From an uncultured Clostridia bacterium (lineage in GTDB: Bacteria; Bacillota; Clostridia; Christensenellales; Aristaeellaceae): a DNA stretch of 64,000 nucleotides. The notes below the pieces were generated by a model that was not told the origin of the DNA, did not search any database, and worked only from the letters and a program-made list of their open reading frames with translations. How positions within the stretch are numbered: the first letter of the stretch is position 1; the number at the start of each line of letters is the position of its first letter. Where the stretch lies: positions 52,083-116,082 of the forward strand of contig CANRLC010000002.1 in assembly GCA_947631405.1 (NCBI GenBank), written 5' to 3'. Made by a program: the position numbers and the translations under genes. This document shows, one piece after another, positions 42,592 to 50,302 of this stretch.

Positions 42592-43743
42592 TTGATCTAT
42601 TTGGACAACAGCGCCACGACGCGCCCGTTCGACGGCGTGATCGAGGCGATGGCCTCAAGCATGCGCGAGGGCTACTATAATCCCTCCGCCGCTTACGGCC
42701 CGGCGATCGCGGCGGAGCGCGAGGTGCGCGCCTGCCGCCGCGCGATCGCGGAGCAGCTCGGCGCGCGGGAGGAGGAGATCGTCTTCACCTCCGGCGGCAC
42801 GGAGGGCGACAATCTGGCGATCCTCGGCGCGGCGCAGGCGTTGCGCTCGCCGGGGGTCTTCGCGTGCAGCGACATCGAGCATCCCGCCGTCGCCGAGACG
42901 ATTGCGCGCGTCGAGCGCATGGGGCACGAGGTGCTGCGCCTGCCGGTCGACGCGCGCGGCGTGCTCGACCTCGCCGCGTGCGAGCGGCTGCTCAGCCCGC
43001 GCGTCGCGCTGGTGAGCTGCATGCAGGTGAGCAACGAGACGGGCGCGGTGCAGCCGGTCGAGGCGCTCTCGCGGCTGGTCAAGCGCATTGCGCCCGGGGC
43101 GCTCGTGCATGTGGACGGCGTACAGGGCTTTTTGCGCGTCCCCATGCACATGGCGCGCATGGGCGTCGATCTGTACACGATCAGCGCGCACAAGATTCAC
43201 GGCCCCAAGGGCGTGGGCGCGCTGGCGGTGCGCGGCGGCGTGCGCCTCGCGCCGCAGATGACGGGCGGCGGGCAGGAGCGCGGCCTGCGCTCCGGCACGC
43301 TCAACGGCGCGGGCATCGTCGGGCTGCACGCGGCGGTGCGCGAGATGGCCGCGCGGCGCGCGGAGGTCGAGGCGCTGCGCGGCATGAAGCGGCGCCTTCT
43401 GGACGATCTGTCCGGCCTTCCCGGCGTCACGGTCAACGGGCCGCTTCCGCAGGAGGCGGACAGCGCGCCGCACATCCTCAGCCTGTCGTTTGAGGGCGTG
43501 CGCGGCGAGGTGCTGCGCAACGCCTTGGAGGCGGAGGGCGTGATCGTCTCGACCGGGTCGGCGTGCGCGTCCCACAAGCAGAAGGTCAGCGACGCGCTGC
43601 TGGCGATGGGCCGCACGCGCGAGCAGGCCGACGGCACGATCCGCGTGAGCCTCGGCCTCATGAACGCGCCGGGCGAGATGGACGAGGCGGCCGCGCGCAT
43701 CGCGAGCGCGTGCGAGCAGCTTCGGCGGTACAGGAGGAGATAG
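42592..43743 (+). CDS. Cysteine desulfurase (NifS/IscS family)
   Basis: 383 residues. Takes sulfur from cysteine as an enzyme persulfide. PLP-binding Lys in 'ISAHKIHGPKGVG', 'FTSGGTEGDNLAI', 'QVSNETGAVQPVEAL', 'VHVDGVQGF', and catalytic Cys in 'STGSACASHKQ'. Lies 1 nt before thiI, so its sulfur goes most likely to tRNA 4-thiouridine synthesis, as in the Bacillus NifZ/ThiI pair. TTG start at 42592, with GGGGGAG upstream. Confidence 0.92.
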   Translation: MIYLDNSATTRPFDGVIEAMASSMREGYYNPSAAYGPAIAAEREVRACRRAIAEQLGAREEEIVFTSGGTEGDNLAILGAAQALRSPGVFACSDIEHPAVAETIARVERMGHEVLRLPVDARGVLDLAACERLLSPRVALVSCMQVSNETGAVQPVEALSRLVKRIAPGALVHVDGVQGFLRVPMHMARMGVDLYTISAHKIHGPKGVGALAVRGGVRLAPQMTGGGQERGLRSGTLNGAGIVGLHAAVREMAARRAEVEALRGMKRRLLDDLSGLPGVTVNGPLPQEADSAPHILSLSFEGVRGEVLRNALEAEGVIVSTGSACASHKQKVSDALLAMGRTREQADGTIRVSLGLMNAPGEMDEAAARIASACEQLRRYRRR

Positions 43744-43744
43744 C

Positions 43745-44893
43745 ATGCGGACGATACTGCTGGTGCGCTTTGGCGAGGTCTTCTTAAAAGGGCAGAACCG
43801 CCCGTTTTTCATGAAGAAGCTGATCGACCGCATCAAGGAAGTGGTCGGCGATCTGGGCGGGCGCGTCTGGATGCGCGAGGGGCGCATCTACGTCTCCGAC
43901 TGCGCGGACATGGACGAGTGTGCGCGGCGGGTGTCGCGCGTGTTCGGCGTACACTCCGTCAGCCCGGCGGTGGAGATGGACAAGGCGGATTTTGCCGCCG
44001 TCTGCGAGCAGGCCGCCGCGATGATGGCCCCGCTCACCGGCACGTTCAAGGTGCTCGCCCGCCGCTCGGACAAGCGCTATCCGCTCGATTCGCCCGCGAT
44101 CATGCGCGAGGCGGGCGGCGTCATCTTGGAGCGCGCGCCGCACCTGACGGTGGACGTCAATCACCCCGACCATGTGATGACCATCGAGATTCGCGACCAC
44201 GCGTACCTGTCCGTGGAGCGCGTCATGGGCGTGGGCGGCATGCCGATGGGCACGAACGGCAAGGCGTGCCTGCTGCTCTCCGGCGGCATCGATAGCCCCG
44301 TGGCGGGCTTCATGATCGCTAAGCGCGGCGTGGAGCTTTGCTGCGTCCACTACCATTCCTTCCCGTACACGAGCGAGCGCGCGAAGGAGAAGGTGCTCGA
44401 GCTGGCGCGCCAGCTTTCCGAGTACAGCGGAAAGCTGCGCGTGCTGGTCGTCCCCTTCACCGAGATTCAGCTTGAGATTCACGAGCGCTGCCCGGAGAAC
44501 ATGACGACGCTCATCATGCGCCGCTTCATGATGCGCATCGCCGAGCGGCTGGCGCTCTCCGAGGGCGCGCAGGCGCTGGTGACGGGCGAGTCCATCGGGC
44601 AGGTCGCCAGCCAGACGATGGAGGCGCTCGCCTGCACGGATGAGGTCGTGAGCCTGCCCGTGTTCAGGCCGCTCATCGGCATGGACAAGAGCGAGATCGT
44701 GGAGCGCGCGGAGGCCATCGGCACGTTCGAGACGTCGTCGCTGCCCTACGAGGATTGCTGCACGATCTTCACGCCCAAGCATCCTGCGACGCATCCGCGC
44801 AGGGAGCAGGCGCGCGCCGCCGAAGAGGCGTTGGACGCCGAGGCGCTGATCGCCGCCGCGATCGAGGGGACGCAGGCCTACGAGATCGGTTAA
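43745..44893 (+). CDS. thiI: tRNA 4-thiouridine synthetase
   Basis: 382 residues. N-terminal ferredoxin-like and THUMP domains (to about residue 165), then the PP-loop ATPase domain 'LLLSGGIDSPVAGFMIAKRG', 'TGESIGQVASQTMEAL' and 'PLIGMDKSEIVERAEAIGTFETS'. Makes s4U8 in tRNA, with the desulfurase gene directly upstream as sulfur donor. No rhodanese domain is present, as in Firmicute ThiI. Confidence 0.94.
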   Translation: MRTILLVRFGEVFLKGQNRPFFMKKLIDRIKEVVGDLGGRVWMREGRIYVSDCADMDECARRVSRVFGVHSVSPAVEMDKADFAAVCEQAAAMMAPLTGTFKVLARRSDKRYPLDSPAIMREAGGVILERAPHLTVDVNHPDHVMTIEIRDHAYLSVERVMGVGGMPMGTNGKACLLLSGGIDSPVAGFMIAKRGVELCCVHYHSFPYTSERAKEKVLELARQLSEYSGKLRVLVVPFTEIQLEIHERCPENMTTLIMRRFMMRIAERLALSEGAQALVTGESIGQVASQTMEALACTDEVVSLPVFRPLIGMDKSEIVERAEAIGTFETSSLPYEDCCTIFTPKHPATHPRREQARAAEEALDAEALIAAAIEGTQAYEIG

Positions 44894-44936
44894 TCCGCCG
44901 CCGGGCGTCGTAAACCGGCAGGGTCTGTCATAAGAT

Positions 44937-45271
44937 GAACGCAGAGCGAAAGCCCTGCGTTTAGCTTGTCAAAGAAGTTTTTCCTCCCCCGAAGGGGAGG
45001 AAAAACACCCCAAATCGTTTCAATGATTGCTCCGTTTTTTCCTGCCAGAAAAAACAGCGCATCGAAAAGAAAGCGGGTTTTGACAGACTGAACGCAGAGC
45101 GAAGGCCCTGCGTTTAGCTTGTCAAAGAAGTTTTTCCTCCCCCGAAGGGGAGGAAAAACACCCCAAATCTTTCAATGATCGCTCCGTTTTTTCCCGCCAG
45201 AAAAAACAGCGCATCGAAAAGAAAGCGGTTTTTTGACAGACTGAACGCAGAGCGAAAGCCCTGCGTTTTTT
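44937..45271 (+). repeat. Two tandem 153-bp repeats and a third terminator copy (locus B)
   Basis: The hairpin AACGCAG...CTGCGTT occurs at 44937, 45090 and 45243, exactly 153 nt apart. Units 1 and 2 differ at only a few positions. Each unit holds, after the hairpin: GCTTGTCAAAG, a perfect 12-bp hairpin TTTTTCCTCCCC-CGAA-GGGGAGGAAAAA (44978-45005 and 45131-45158), TTTTTTC...GAAAAAA, and the ending TTTTGACAGACT. Only the last copy is followed by a full T run, so it is the working terminator of thiI. GTCAAA/TTTGAC near the edges are inverted repeats. Confidence 0.9.
45244..45271 (+). terminator. Terminator of thiI (third hairpin copy of locus B)
   Basis: AACGCAG pairs with CTGCGTT, then TTTTTT. 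The two upstream copies have only TTTAG after the stem. Confidence 0.8.
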
Positions 45272-45296
45272 GCGCGGTGCGGAGGGGAAGAACGCG

Positions 45297-46214
45297 GTGG
45301 ATTGGAGAGAGACGCTCTGCGCGCGGCTCAGCCCGCAGGCGGCGGCGCTGCTGCGGCGGCTAAGCGACGCCGACGCGCGCTCGCTCACGGAGATGCGCTT
45401 TTACCTGCGCCGCCCGGCCGAGCTGGTCTTTGGCCGCCGCGCGACCCGGACGGACTGCGCCTTGGACGAGGCCGGGATGGCCGAGCTGCTCGCCGCGCTC
45501 TCGGGCCGCGCGCTCTACGCGTGCGAGCGGCAGATGGCCGAGGGCTACATCCCGCTGCCGGGCGGGCATCGCGCGGGCGTCTGCGGCAGGCTCGTGCGCG
45601 AGGACGGGCGCGCGCGGCTGAGCGCGGTCACGTCGGTGTGCGTGCGGGTGGCGCGGCGCGTGCCGGGGGCGAGCCGGGCGATCAGGCCCTTTCTTCTGGA
45701 CAAGCACGGCCGCCCGATGCGCGTGCTGCTGCTCGGCGCGCCGGGCAGCGGCAAGACGACCGCGCTGCGCGACGCGGCGATCTACCTGTCCGACGAGCGC
45801 GGCCTGCACGTCGCCGTCGCCGACGAGCGCGAGGAGCTGTTCCCGGAGGGCGCGCTGCGCGACGAGGGGAAACGGGTGGACGTGCTCGCCGGGGAGGAGA
45901 AGGCCCGCGCGCTGTGCCGGCTGCTGCGCGCGATGGCCCCGGACGTACTGGTGACGGACGAGCTGGGCGGCGCACAGGACGCCGGTGCGCTGCTCGACGC
46001 GGCCCGCTGCGGCGTGGGGCTGCTCGCCTCCGCGCATGCCGACGGTCTGGCGGACGCGAGGAGCAGGCCTGCGCTGCGCGCGGCGCTGGGCGCGTTCGAT
46101 CGCTGCCTGTACATCGGGCCGATGGCGACGCTGTGCGGCGCGTGGGACGCGCGCGGGACGCCACTCACGGAGGAAGGGGAGGGAATTGTATGGCCGGATG
46201 GGACGTCGCGGTGA
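45297..46214 (+). CDS. spoIIIAA: Stage III sporulation protein AA (ATPase)
   Basis: 305 residues. Putative secretion-type ATPase that powers the SpoIIIA-SpoIIQ channel between mother cell and forespore. P-loop 'LLLGAPGSGKTTALRDAA', Walker B-like 'PDVLVTDELGG', 'ADEREELFPEG', and C-terminal 'AALGAFDRCLYIGP'. GTG 45297 lies 9 nt after GGAGGGG. First gene of the operon; no SigE promoter could be read directly upstream, where repeat locus B sits. Confidence 0.94.
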   Translation: MDWRETLCARLSPQAAALLRRLSDADARSLTEMRFYLRRPAELVFGRRATRTDCALDEAGMAELLAALSGRALYACERQMAEGYIPLPGGHRAGVCGRLVREDGRARLSAVTSVCVRVARRVPGASRAIRPFLLDKHGRPMRVLLLGAPGSGKTTALRDAAIYLSDERGLHVAVADEREELFPEGALRDEGKRVDVLAGEEKARALCRLLRAMAPDVLVTDELGGAQDAGALLDAARCGVGLLASAHADGLADARSRPALRAALGAFDRCLYIGPMATLCGAWDARGTPLTEEGEGIVWPDGTSR

Positions 46215-46711
46215 CCGCGATGGGCGGCGTCGCCGCGATCGGGTTCCTTGTCGCGGATGGGGAAAAGCGCCGCGTCGCGTGGGTGAGCGCGCTGCGCCGC
46301 TGCGTGCTTCGCTTTTCCGACGCCGTCCGCTACGAGCAGCCGCCGCTGGCGACGCTCTTTGAGCGCATCGATCTGCGCGCCACGCCGCAGGAGCGGGAGC
46401 TGACCGGCCTTTTGCACGCCTGCGCAGGGAGGCTTGCGCGGGGCGAGGAGGCGCTCGCGGCGTTTCAAGCGGAGTGTGTGCGTTCGCCCGGGTACGCGAC
46501 GCTGCATGAGGAGGATCGAGCGGCGTTCGAGGGCGCGCTCTGCGAGCTGGGCAAGCGGGCGCTGCTCGAGCAGCTCCGCCTGCTCGGCGACGCAGACGAG
46601 CGCCTGCGACAGCGGGAGGCGGCGCTCTCCCGCGACGCGGCGCGGCGGGCGCAGCTCATCCGCTCGCTCTCGCTGGCGGGCGGCGCGGCGGTCTTTCTGC
46701 TGCTGGTCTGA
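46190..46711 (+). CDS. spoIIIAB: Stage III sporulation protein AB
   Basis: 173 residues. Single N-terminal helix ('VAVTAMGGVAAIGFLVA'), a helical domain with 'RRCVLRFSDAVRYEQPPLATLFERI', and a C-terminal helix 'SLSLAGGAAVFLLLV', the GspF-like part of the SpoIIIA channel. Overlaps spoIIIAA by 25 nt. RBS GGGGAGGG. Confidence 0.9.
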   Translation: MAGWDVAVTAMGGVAAIGFLVADGEKRRVAWVSALRRCVLRFSDAVRYEQPPLATLFERIDLRATPQERELTGLLHACAGRLARGEEALAAFQAECVRSPGYATLHEEDRAAFEGALCELGKRALLEQLRLLGDADERLRQREAALSRDAARRAQLIRSLSLAGGAAVFLLLV

Positions 46712-46796
46712 TTTGTGCAAAACAGACCGCCGTCCTGCGCTCGCCGCCGTGAGGCAAACAAACCAAAAGTCTATTTTACATCCGGGGAGGGCTTGC

Positions 46797-46994
46797 ATGA
46801 ACATCGATCTGTTGTTCCAGATCGCGGGGGTCGGGATATTGATCTTCGCGGTCAATCAGGTGCTGCAAAGGGCGGGCCGGGAGGACATCGCCGTGCTGGC
46901 CTCGGTCGCCGGGCTGGTGGTGGTGCTGTTTCTGGTGGTCGATCTCGTCGCTCAGCTCCTCAACAACGTCAAGAGCATCTTCGGCCTGTACTAA
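46797..46994 (+). CDS. spoIIIAC: Stage III sporulation protein AC
   Basis: 65 residues, the family length. Two membrane helices ('LLFQIAGVGILIFAVNQVLQRA' and 'IAVLASVAGLVVVLFLVVDLVAQLL') with the typical GREDIA turn. RBS GGGGAGGG. Too small to stand out in the ORF track; recognised by position and sequence. Confidence 0.92.
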   Translation: MNIDLLFQIAGVGILIFAVNQVLQRAGREDIAVLASVAGLVVVLFLVVDLVAQLLNNVKSIFGLY

Positions 46995-47011
46995 CCCATG
47001 GAGGACGCCTT

Positions 47012-47398
47012 GTGGAATGGACCCGACTGATCGGCTTTTGCCTGCTCGCCGCGGTGATGGTCATGCTCCTGCGGCAGATGCACCCGCAGGCCGCGGCGCT
47101 GCTGGGCGTCGCCTTCGGCGCGATGCTGACCGCGGCGCTGCTCCCCGGCATCCGGCAGACCGTGGAGACCGTGCGCGGCGTGCTCTCCTCGCTGGGGCTG
47201 GAGGAGGCGTATTACCGCGTGCTGCTCAAGGCGACGGGCATCGTGCTGCTGACGCAGCTCGCCTCGCAGATCTGTCAGGAGCTGGACGCGCCCGGCATCG
47301 CGAAGAACGCGGAGCTTTGCGGCCGCGTGGCGCTGCTGGGCGTGGCGCTGCCCGTGTTCCTCTCTCTCACACAGCTCGCCGTGGACGCGCTGCGCTGA
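47012..47398 (+). CDS. spoIIIAD: Stage III sporulation protein AD
   Basis: 128 residues with three to four membrane helices ('LIGFCLLAAVMVMLLRQMHPQAAALLGVAFGAMLTAALL', 'YRVLLKATGIVLLTQLASQICQELDAPGIAKNAELCGRVALLGVALPVFLSL'). The 'ICQELDAPGIAKNAELCGR' segment is typical of SpoIIIAD. GTG 47012, GGAGG 7 nt upstream. Its TGA overlaps the CTG start of spoIIIAE. Confidence 0.92.
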   Translation: MEWTRLIGFCLLAAVMVMLLRQMHPQAAALLGVAFGAMLTAALLPGIRQTVETVRGVLSSLGLEEAYYRVLLKATGIVLLTQLASQICQELDAPGIAKNAELCGRVALLGVALPVFLSLTQLAVDALR

Positions 47399-48531
47399 CG
47401 CTCTGCCTGCTCGCGCTCTGCCTTGCGTGCCCGCGCCCGGCGCTGGCGCAGGAGGGCGCCGCGTCGCTTGAGGAGACCCTCGATTCCGTGCTGGACGGCC
47501 TCGATTTTTCGGGGCTGGAGACGCTCAGGCTGCCGGGGCCTGATGGGGAGACGAGCGCGCGGGAGGCGGCGCGCGCGTTTGCGCGGGGCGGCTTCGTCCC
47601 GGCGGACGCGCTGCTCTCCGGCCTATTCGCGTCGTTCGCGGAGTCGCTCTCGCAGCTGGGGCGGCTGCTGTTTTCGCTGATGCTGCCCGCGCTGCTCTCC
47701 GGCCTTCTCATGCACCTGACGGCGGAGGGCGACCGGCTCGCGCCGCTCTCGCGCGGGGTGTGTCTGGTGCTGGTGCTCACGCCCGCGGCGCTCGCCGTGC
47801 TCGCGGAGCTGGCCCACGCGCGGGAGACCATCGTCGCGATGACCACGCGGATGGAGAAGCTGCTGCCGCTGCTGCTCACGCTGCTCACCGCCGTCGGCGG
47901 CAGCGCGTCCTCGGCGTTCCTGCACCCGATGGTCGCGGCGGCCTCGGGGAGCATGGTGCTTCTCTCGCGCGAGGTCATCCTGCGGCTGGTGATGGCGCAC
48001 TGCGCGGTCACGGCGGTCAACCGCCTGTCGGGCGGCATGCACCTGTCCCGGCTGGCGCGGCTGCTGCGCAGCGCGGTGTGCTGGCTGCTGGGCGTGAGCT
48101 TCACGGTGTTTCTGGGCGCGATGTCGCTGCAGGGCGTGTGCAGCGCGAGCGTGGACGGCGTGGCCATCCGCGCCGCGAAATACGCGGTGGACAACTTCGT
48201 CCCGGTCGTCGGCGGCATGTTCTCGGACACGATGGACACGCTCGTCGGGTGTACGCTGATCGTCAAGAACGCGCTCGGCGTGACCGCGGCGCTGGCGCTG
48301 GTCGTGGCGATGGCGGGGCCGCTGGCGCGCACGCTGGCGGTGGTGTTCGTCTTCAAGTTCAGCGCGGCGCTGCTGGAGCCGGTCGCCGACGCGCAGGTGG
48401 TCAGCGCCATCGGCGATTTCTCCGGCACGCTGGTGCTGTTTCTCATCACGATGCTCTGCGTGGGCACGATGTACTTTCTGCTGATCGTGCAGCTGCTGCT
48501 GGTGGGCAACCTGACGGTGATGCTGCGCTAG
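47395..48531 (+). CDS. spoIIIAE: Stage III sporulation protein AE, apparently starting at CTG
   Basis: 378 residues. Signal-like N-terminus (LTLCLLALCLACPRPALA), then about eight membrane helices with 'HPMVAAASGSMVLLSREVILRLVMAHCAVTAVNRLSGG', 'VDNFVPVVGGMFSDTMDTLVGCTLIVKNALGVT' and 'YFLLIVQLLLVGNLTVMLR', the standard SpoIIIAE pattern. No ATG, GTG or TTG lies in frame before the signal sequence; CTG 47395 overlaps the spoIIIAD stop as CTGA. The next GTG (47489) would delete the signal peptide. The upstream RBS is weak, so coupling to spoIIIAD is likely. Confidence 0.9.
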   Translation: MTLCLLALCLACPRPALAQEGAASLEETLDSVLDGLDFSGLETLRLPGPDGETSAREAARAFARGGFVPADALLSGLFASFAESLSQLGRLLFSLMLPALLSGLLMHLTAEGDRLAPLSRGVCLVLVLTPAALAVLAELAHARETIVAMTTRMEKLLPLLLTLLTAVGGSASSAFLHPMVAAASGSMVLLSREVILRLVMAHCAVTAVNRLSGGMHLSRLARLLRSAVCWLLGVSFTVFLGAMSLQGVCSASVDGVAIRAAKYAVDNFVPVVGGMFSDTMDTLVGCTLIVKNALGVTAALALVVAMAGPLARTLAVVFVFKFSAALLEPVADAQVVSAIGDFSGTLVLFLITMLCVGTMYFLLIVQLLLVGNLTVMLR

Positions 48532-48553
48532 GCGGCAAGGGGGGATGCGCGTG

Positions 48554-48760
48554 ATGACGCTGATCGCGCGGCTGTGCGCGCTGTGTACGGTCAGCGCGCT
48601 GCTGCAAATGGCCGTGCCGCAGGAGCGCGCGCGCGCCGGGCTGCGGCTCCTGTGCGGGCTGCTGATGATGGAACTGACGCTGCGCGGCGGCAGCGACGTC
48701 CTCGCGCGGATCGCCGCCGGGGGCGATCTGGGCCGCATAATTGAGCGCCTGCTGCAATAA
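48554..48760 (+). CDS. spoIIIAF: Short stage III sporulation protein AF
   Basis: 68 residues against about 200 in Bacillus. Only the two N-terminal membrane helices remain ('ALCTVSALLQMAVP' and 'AGLRLLCGLLMMELTLRG'), matching the start of SpoIIIAF; the mother-cell domain is missing. Identified by order between AE and AG. ATG 48554 is best placed after AAGGGGGG (9 nt); ATG 48545 and GTG 48551 are alternatives. No sign of a frameshift: the frame closes at TAA and spoIIIAG starts 16 nt later. Confidence 0.72.
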   Translation: MTLIARLCALCTVSALLQMAVPQERARAGLRLLCGLLMMELTLRGGSDVLARIAAGGDLGRIIERLLQ

Positions 48761-48776
48761 GGAAGGGGTGGGGCGA

Positions 48777-49154
48777 TTGCTGGACGTGCTGCGCCGCCTG
48801 CGCGCCGCGCTGACGCCGCAGGCGCTGCTCGCGCTGGCGCTGCTGGCGCTGCTCGGCGCGGCGGCGGGCGCGTCGGGCGGCGGGCAGGAGACGGCGCTGG
48901 AAAGGCGCATCGCACGCGCGCTCTCCGCGGTGGAGGGCGCGGGCGAGGTGCGCGTGGTGATCATGACGCGCGCGGAGACGGAGAGCGCGCCCCTGAGCGG
49001 CTCGGCCTCGCGGGAAATCCCCTGCGGCGCGGTGGCGGTGGCGCGGGGCGCGGGGGATCCGCTGGTCAACCTGCGCCTGACGCAGGCGCTCTGCTCGCTG
49101 CTGGGGCTGCCCGCGTCGGCGGTGTCCGTGCTGGGCGGAGCGGGAGGACGATGA
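48777..49154 (+). CDS. spoIIIAG: Short stage III sporulation protein AG
   Basis: 125 residues against about 200-230 usually. N-terminal membrane helix ('ALLALALLALLGAAAGASGG') and one ring-building domain with 'LERRIARALSAVEGAGEVRVVIMT' (FliF/YscJ-like). The linker and second domain seen in Bacillus are cut. TTG 48777 follows AAGGGG by 8 nt. Confidence 0.78.
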   Translation: MLDVLRRLRAALTPQALLALALLALLGAAAGASGGGQETALERRIARALSAVEGAGEVRVVIMTRAETESAPLSGSASREIPCGAVAVARGAGDPLVNLRLTQALCSLLGLPASAVSVLGGAGGR

Positions 49155-49156
49155 CG

Positions 49157-49660
49157 ATGCCGGCAAGGATCAAAAACAGACTTTCGGTCTATTCGAGGAC
49201 GGCGGGCTGTGCGCTGCTGCTGGCGCTGCTGGCGGTTTGCGCGTTTGCGGGCGCGTCGGGCGGCGGGAAGAGCGCGGCGAGCGTCGCGGTCTCGCGCGCG
49301 TCGGACGGCGCGCTGGACGCGCAAAGCGCCGCTGAGCGCCTCGCGCGCGACCGCGCGGAGGAGCTGGCGCTGCTCTCCGGCGTGCTCGCGGACGGCGGCG
49401 CGGACGAGGCGACGCGCCAAAGCGCGCTCGCCCAGCAGGCGCAGCTCGCCCAGCGCATGGAGATGGAGGCGCAGGCGAGGGCGTGCCTGCGCGAGATGGG
49501 CTACGAGGGCGCGGAGGCGATCTACGGCGCGCAGACGTTGACGCTGCTGCTGTCGCAGGCGCAGGTGGCGGGCGGTGCGGAGGCGGCGCGCGCGGTGGAC
49601 GCGGTGGCCTCGCTGACGGGCACGGCCCCGGAAAACGTGAAGCTGCTGCTCACGCGTTAG
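49157..49660 (+). CDS. spoIIIAH: Stage III sporulation protein AH
   Basis: 167 residues. One N-terminal membrane helix ('CALLLALLAVCAFAGASGG'), then a helical stretch and the FliF-like domain ('MEMEAQARACLREMGYEGAEAIYGAQTLTLLLSQAQV...AARAVDAVASLTGTAPENVKLLL'), the partner of SpoIIQ in the intercompartment channel. ATG 49157 lies 9 nt after GAGG; ATG 49151 (ATGA overlap with spoIIIAG) is possible. Last gene of the operon; no good terminator follows. Confidence 0.88.
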   Translation: MPARIKNRLSVYSRTAGCALLLALLAVCAFAGASGGGKSAASVAVSRASDGALDAQSAAERLARDRAEELALLSGVLADGGADEATRQSALAQQAQLAQRMEMEAQARACLREMGYEGAEAIYGAQTLTLLLSQAQVAGGAEAARAVDAVASLTGTAPENVKLLLTR

Positions 49661-49702
49661 CGCCGCGCGGCAAAACATTTTCATACAAATCGTTCTTTGT
49701 GA

Positions 49703-49731
49703 TTGTGCTTCGCGCGAAAATCTGCTATACT
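49703..49731 (+). promoter_or_regulatory. Promoter of the Asp23 operon
   Basis: TTGTGC (49703-49708), 17-nt spacer, extended -10 TGCTATACT ending at 49731. Confidence 0.78.
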
Positions 49732-49762
49732 AACAGATAGCCATAAGGAGGTGTTCGCGAAA

Positions 49763-50302
49763 ATGAGCGAAAACGAAAACTTGGAGCTGAATAAGGATCA
49801 GGAAAGCGGCCAGATCACATATGCCAACGAGGTCATCGCCACCATCGTGAGCGTGGCGACGACGGAGGTGCAGGGCATCTCCGGTATCGCGGGTGCAGGC
49901 CCGATCAGCGGCATCCTCGGCAAGGGCAAGTCCCCGCGCGGCGTCAAGGTCGAGATGGTCGGCGGCAACGTGCGCGTGGACATCAACGTCACCGTCGATT
50001 ACGGCATGCCCATCCAGAAGGTGGGCCGCAACGCGCAGGAGAACGTGCGCAAGTCCATCGAGACGATGACCGGCCTGCACGTCGAGAAGGTCGATCTGCA
50101 TGTGGTGGGCGTCAGCTTTGAAAAGGAAAATCAGGAGCTGCAGCAGGGCCAGAAGCTCGCGATGAGCCTGGAGGAGCCGGAGCACGACGCCGCCGCGGAG
50201 GAGCCGCAGTACCCCGTGGAGTACGACGTGGACGCGCCGCAGGCCGAGGCGGACGAGCCGGAGGCGGACGAGGCGCAGGGCGAGGAGCCGGAGCAGGAAT
50301 AA
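49763..50302 (+). CDS. Asp23/Gls24 family envelope stress protein
   Basis: 179 residues. The Asp23 domain covers about residues 14-120 ('QITYANEVIATIVSVATTEVQGISGIAG', 'VKVEMVGGNVRVDINVTVDYGMPIQKVGRNAQENVRKSIETMTGLHVEKVDLHVVGV'). The last 55 residues are very acidic and low-complexity (EEPE/DEPE repeats). Asp23 is usually tethered to the membrane by AmaP, which is encoded next. RBS AAGGAGG. Confidence 0.92.
   Translation: MSENENLELNKDQESGQITYANEVIATIVSVATTEVQGISGIAGAGPISGILGKGKSPRGVKVEMVGGNVRVDINVTVDYGMPIQKVGRNAQENVRKSIETMTGLHVEKVDLHVVGVSFEKENQELQQGQKLAMSLEEPEHDAAAEEPQYPVEYDVDAPQAEADEPEADEAQGEEPEQE

Noticed and set aside
44937-45271. Possible CRISPR array
   Set aside because: The units are 153 nt and nearly identical over the full length, with no short repeat/unique spacer alternation and no cas gene nearby.
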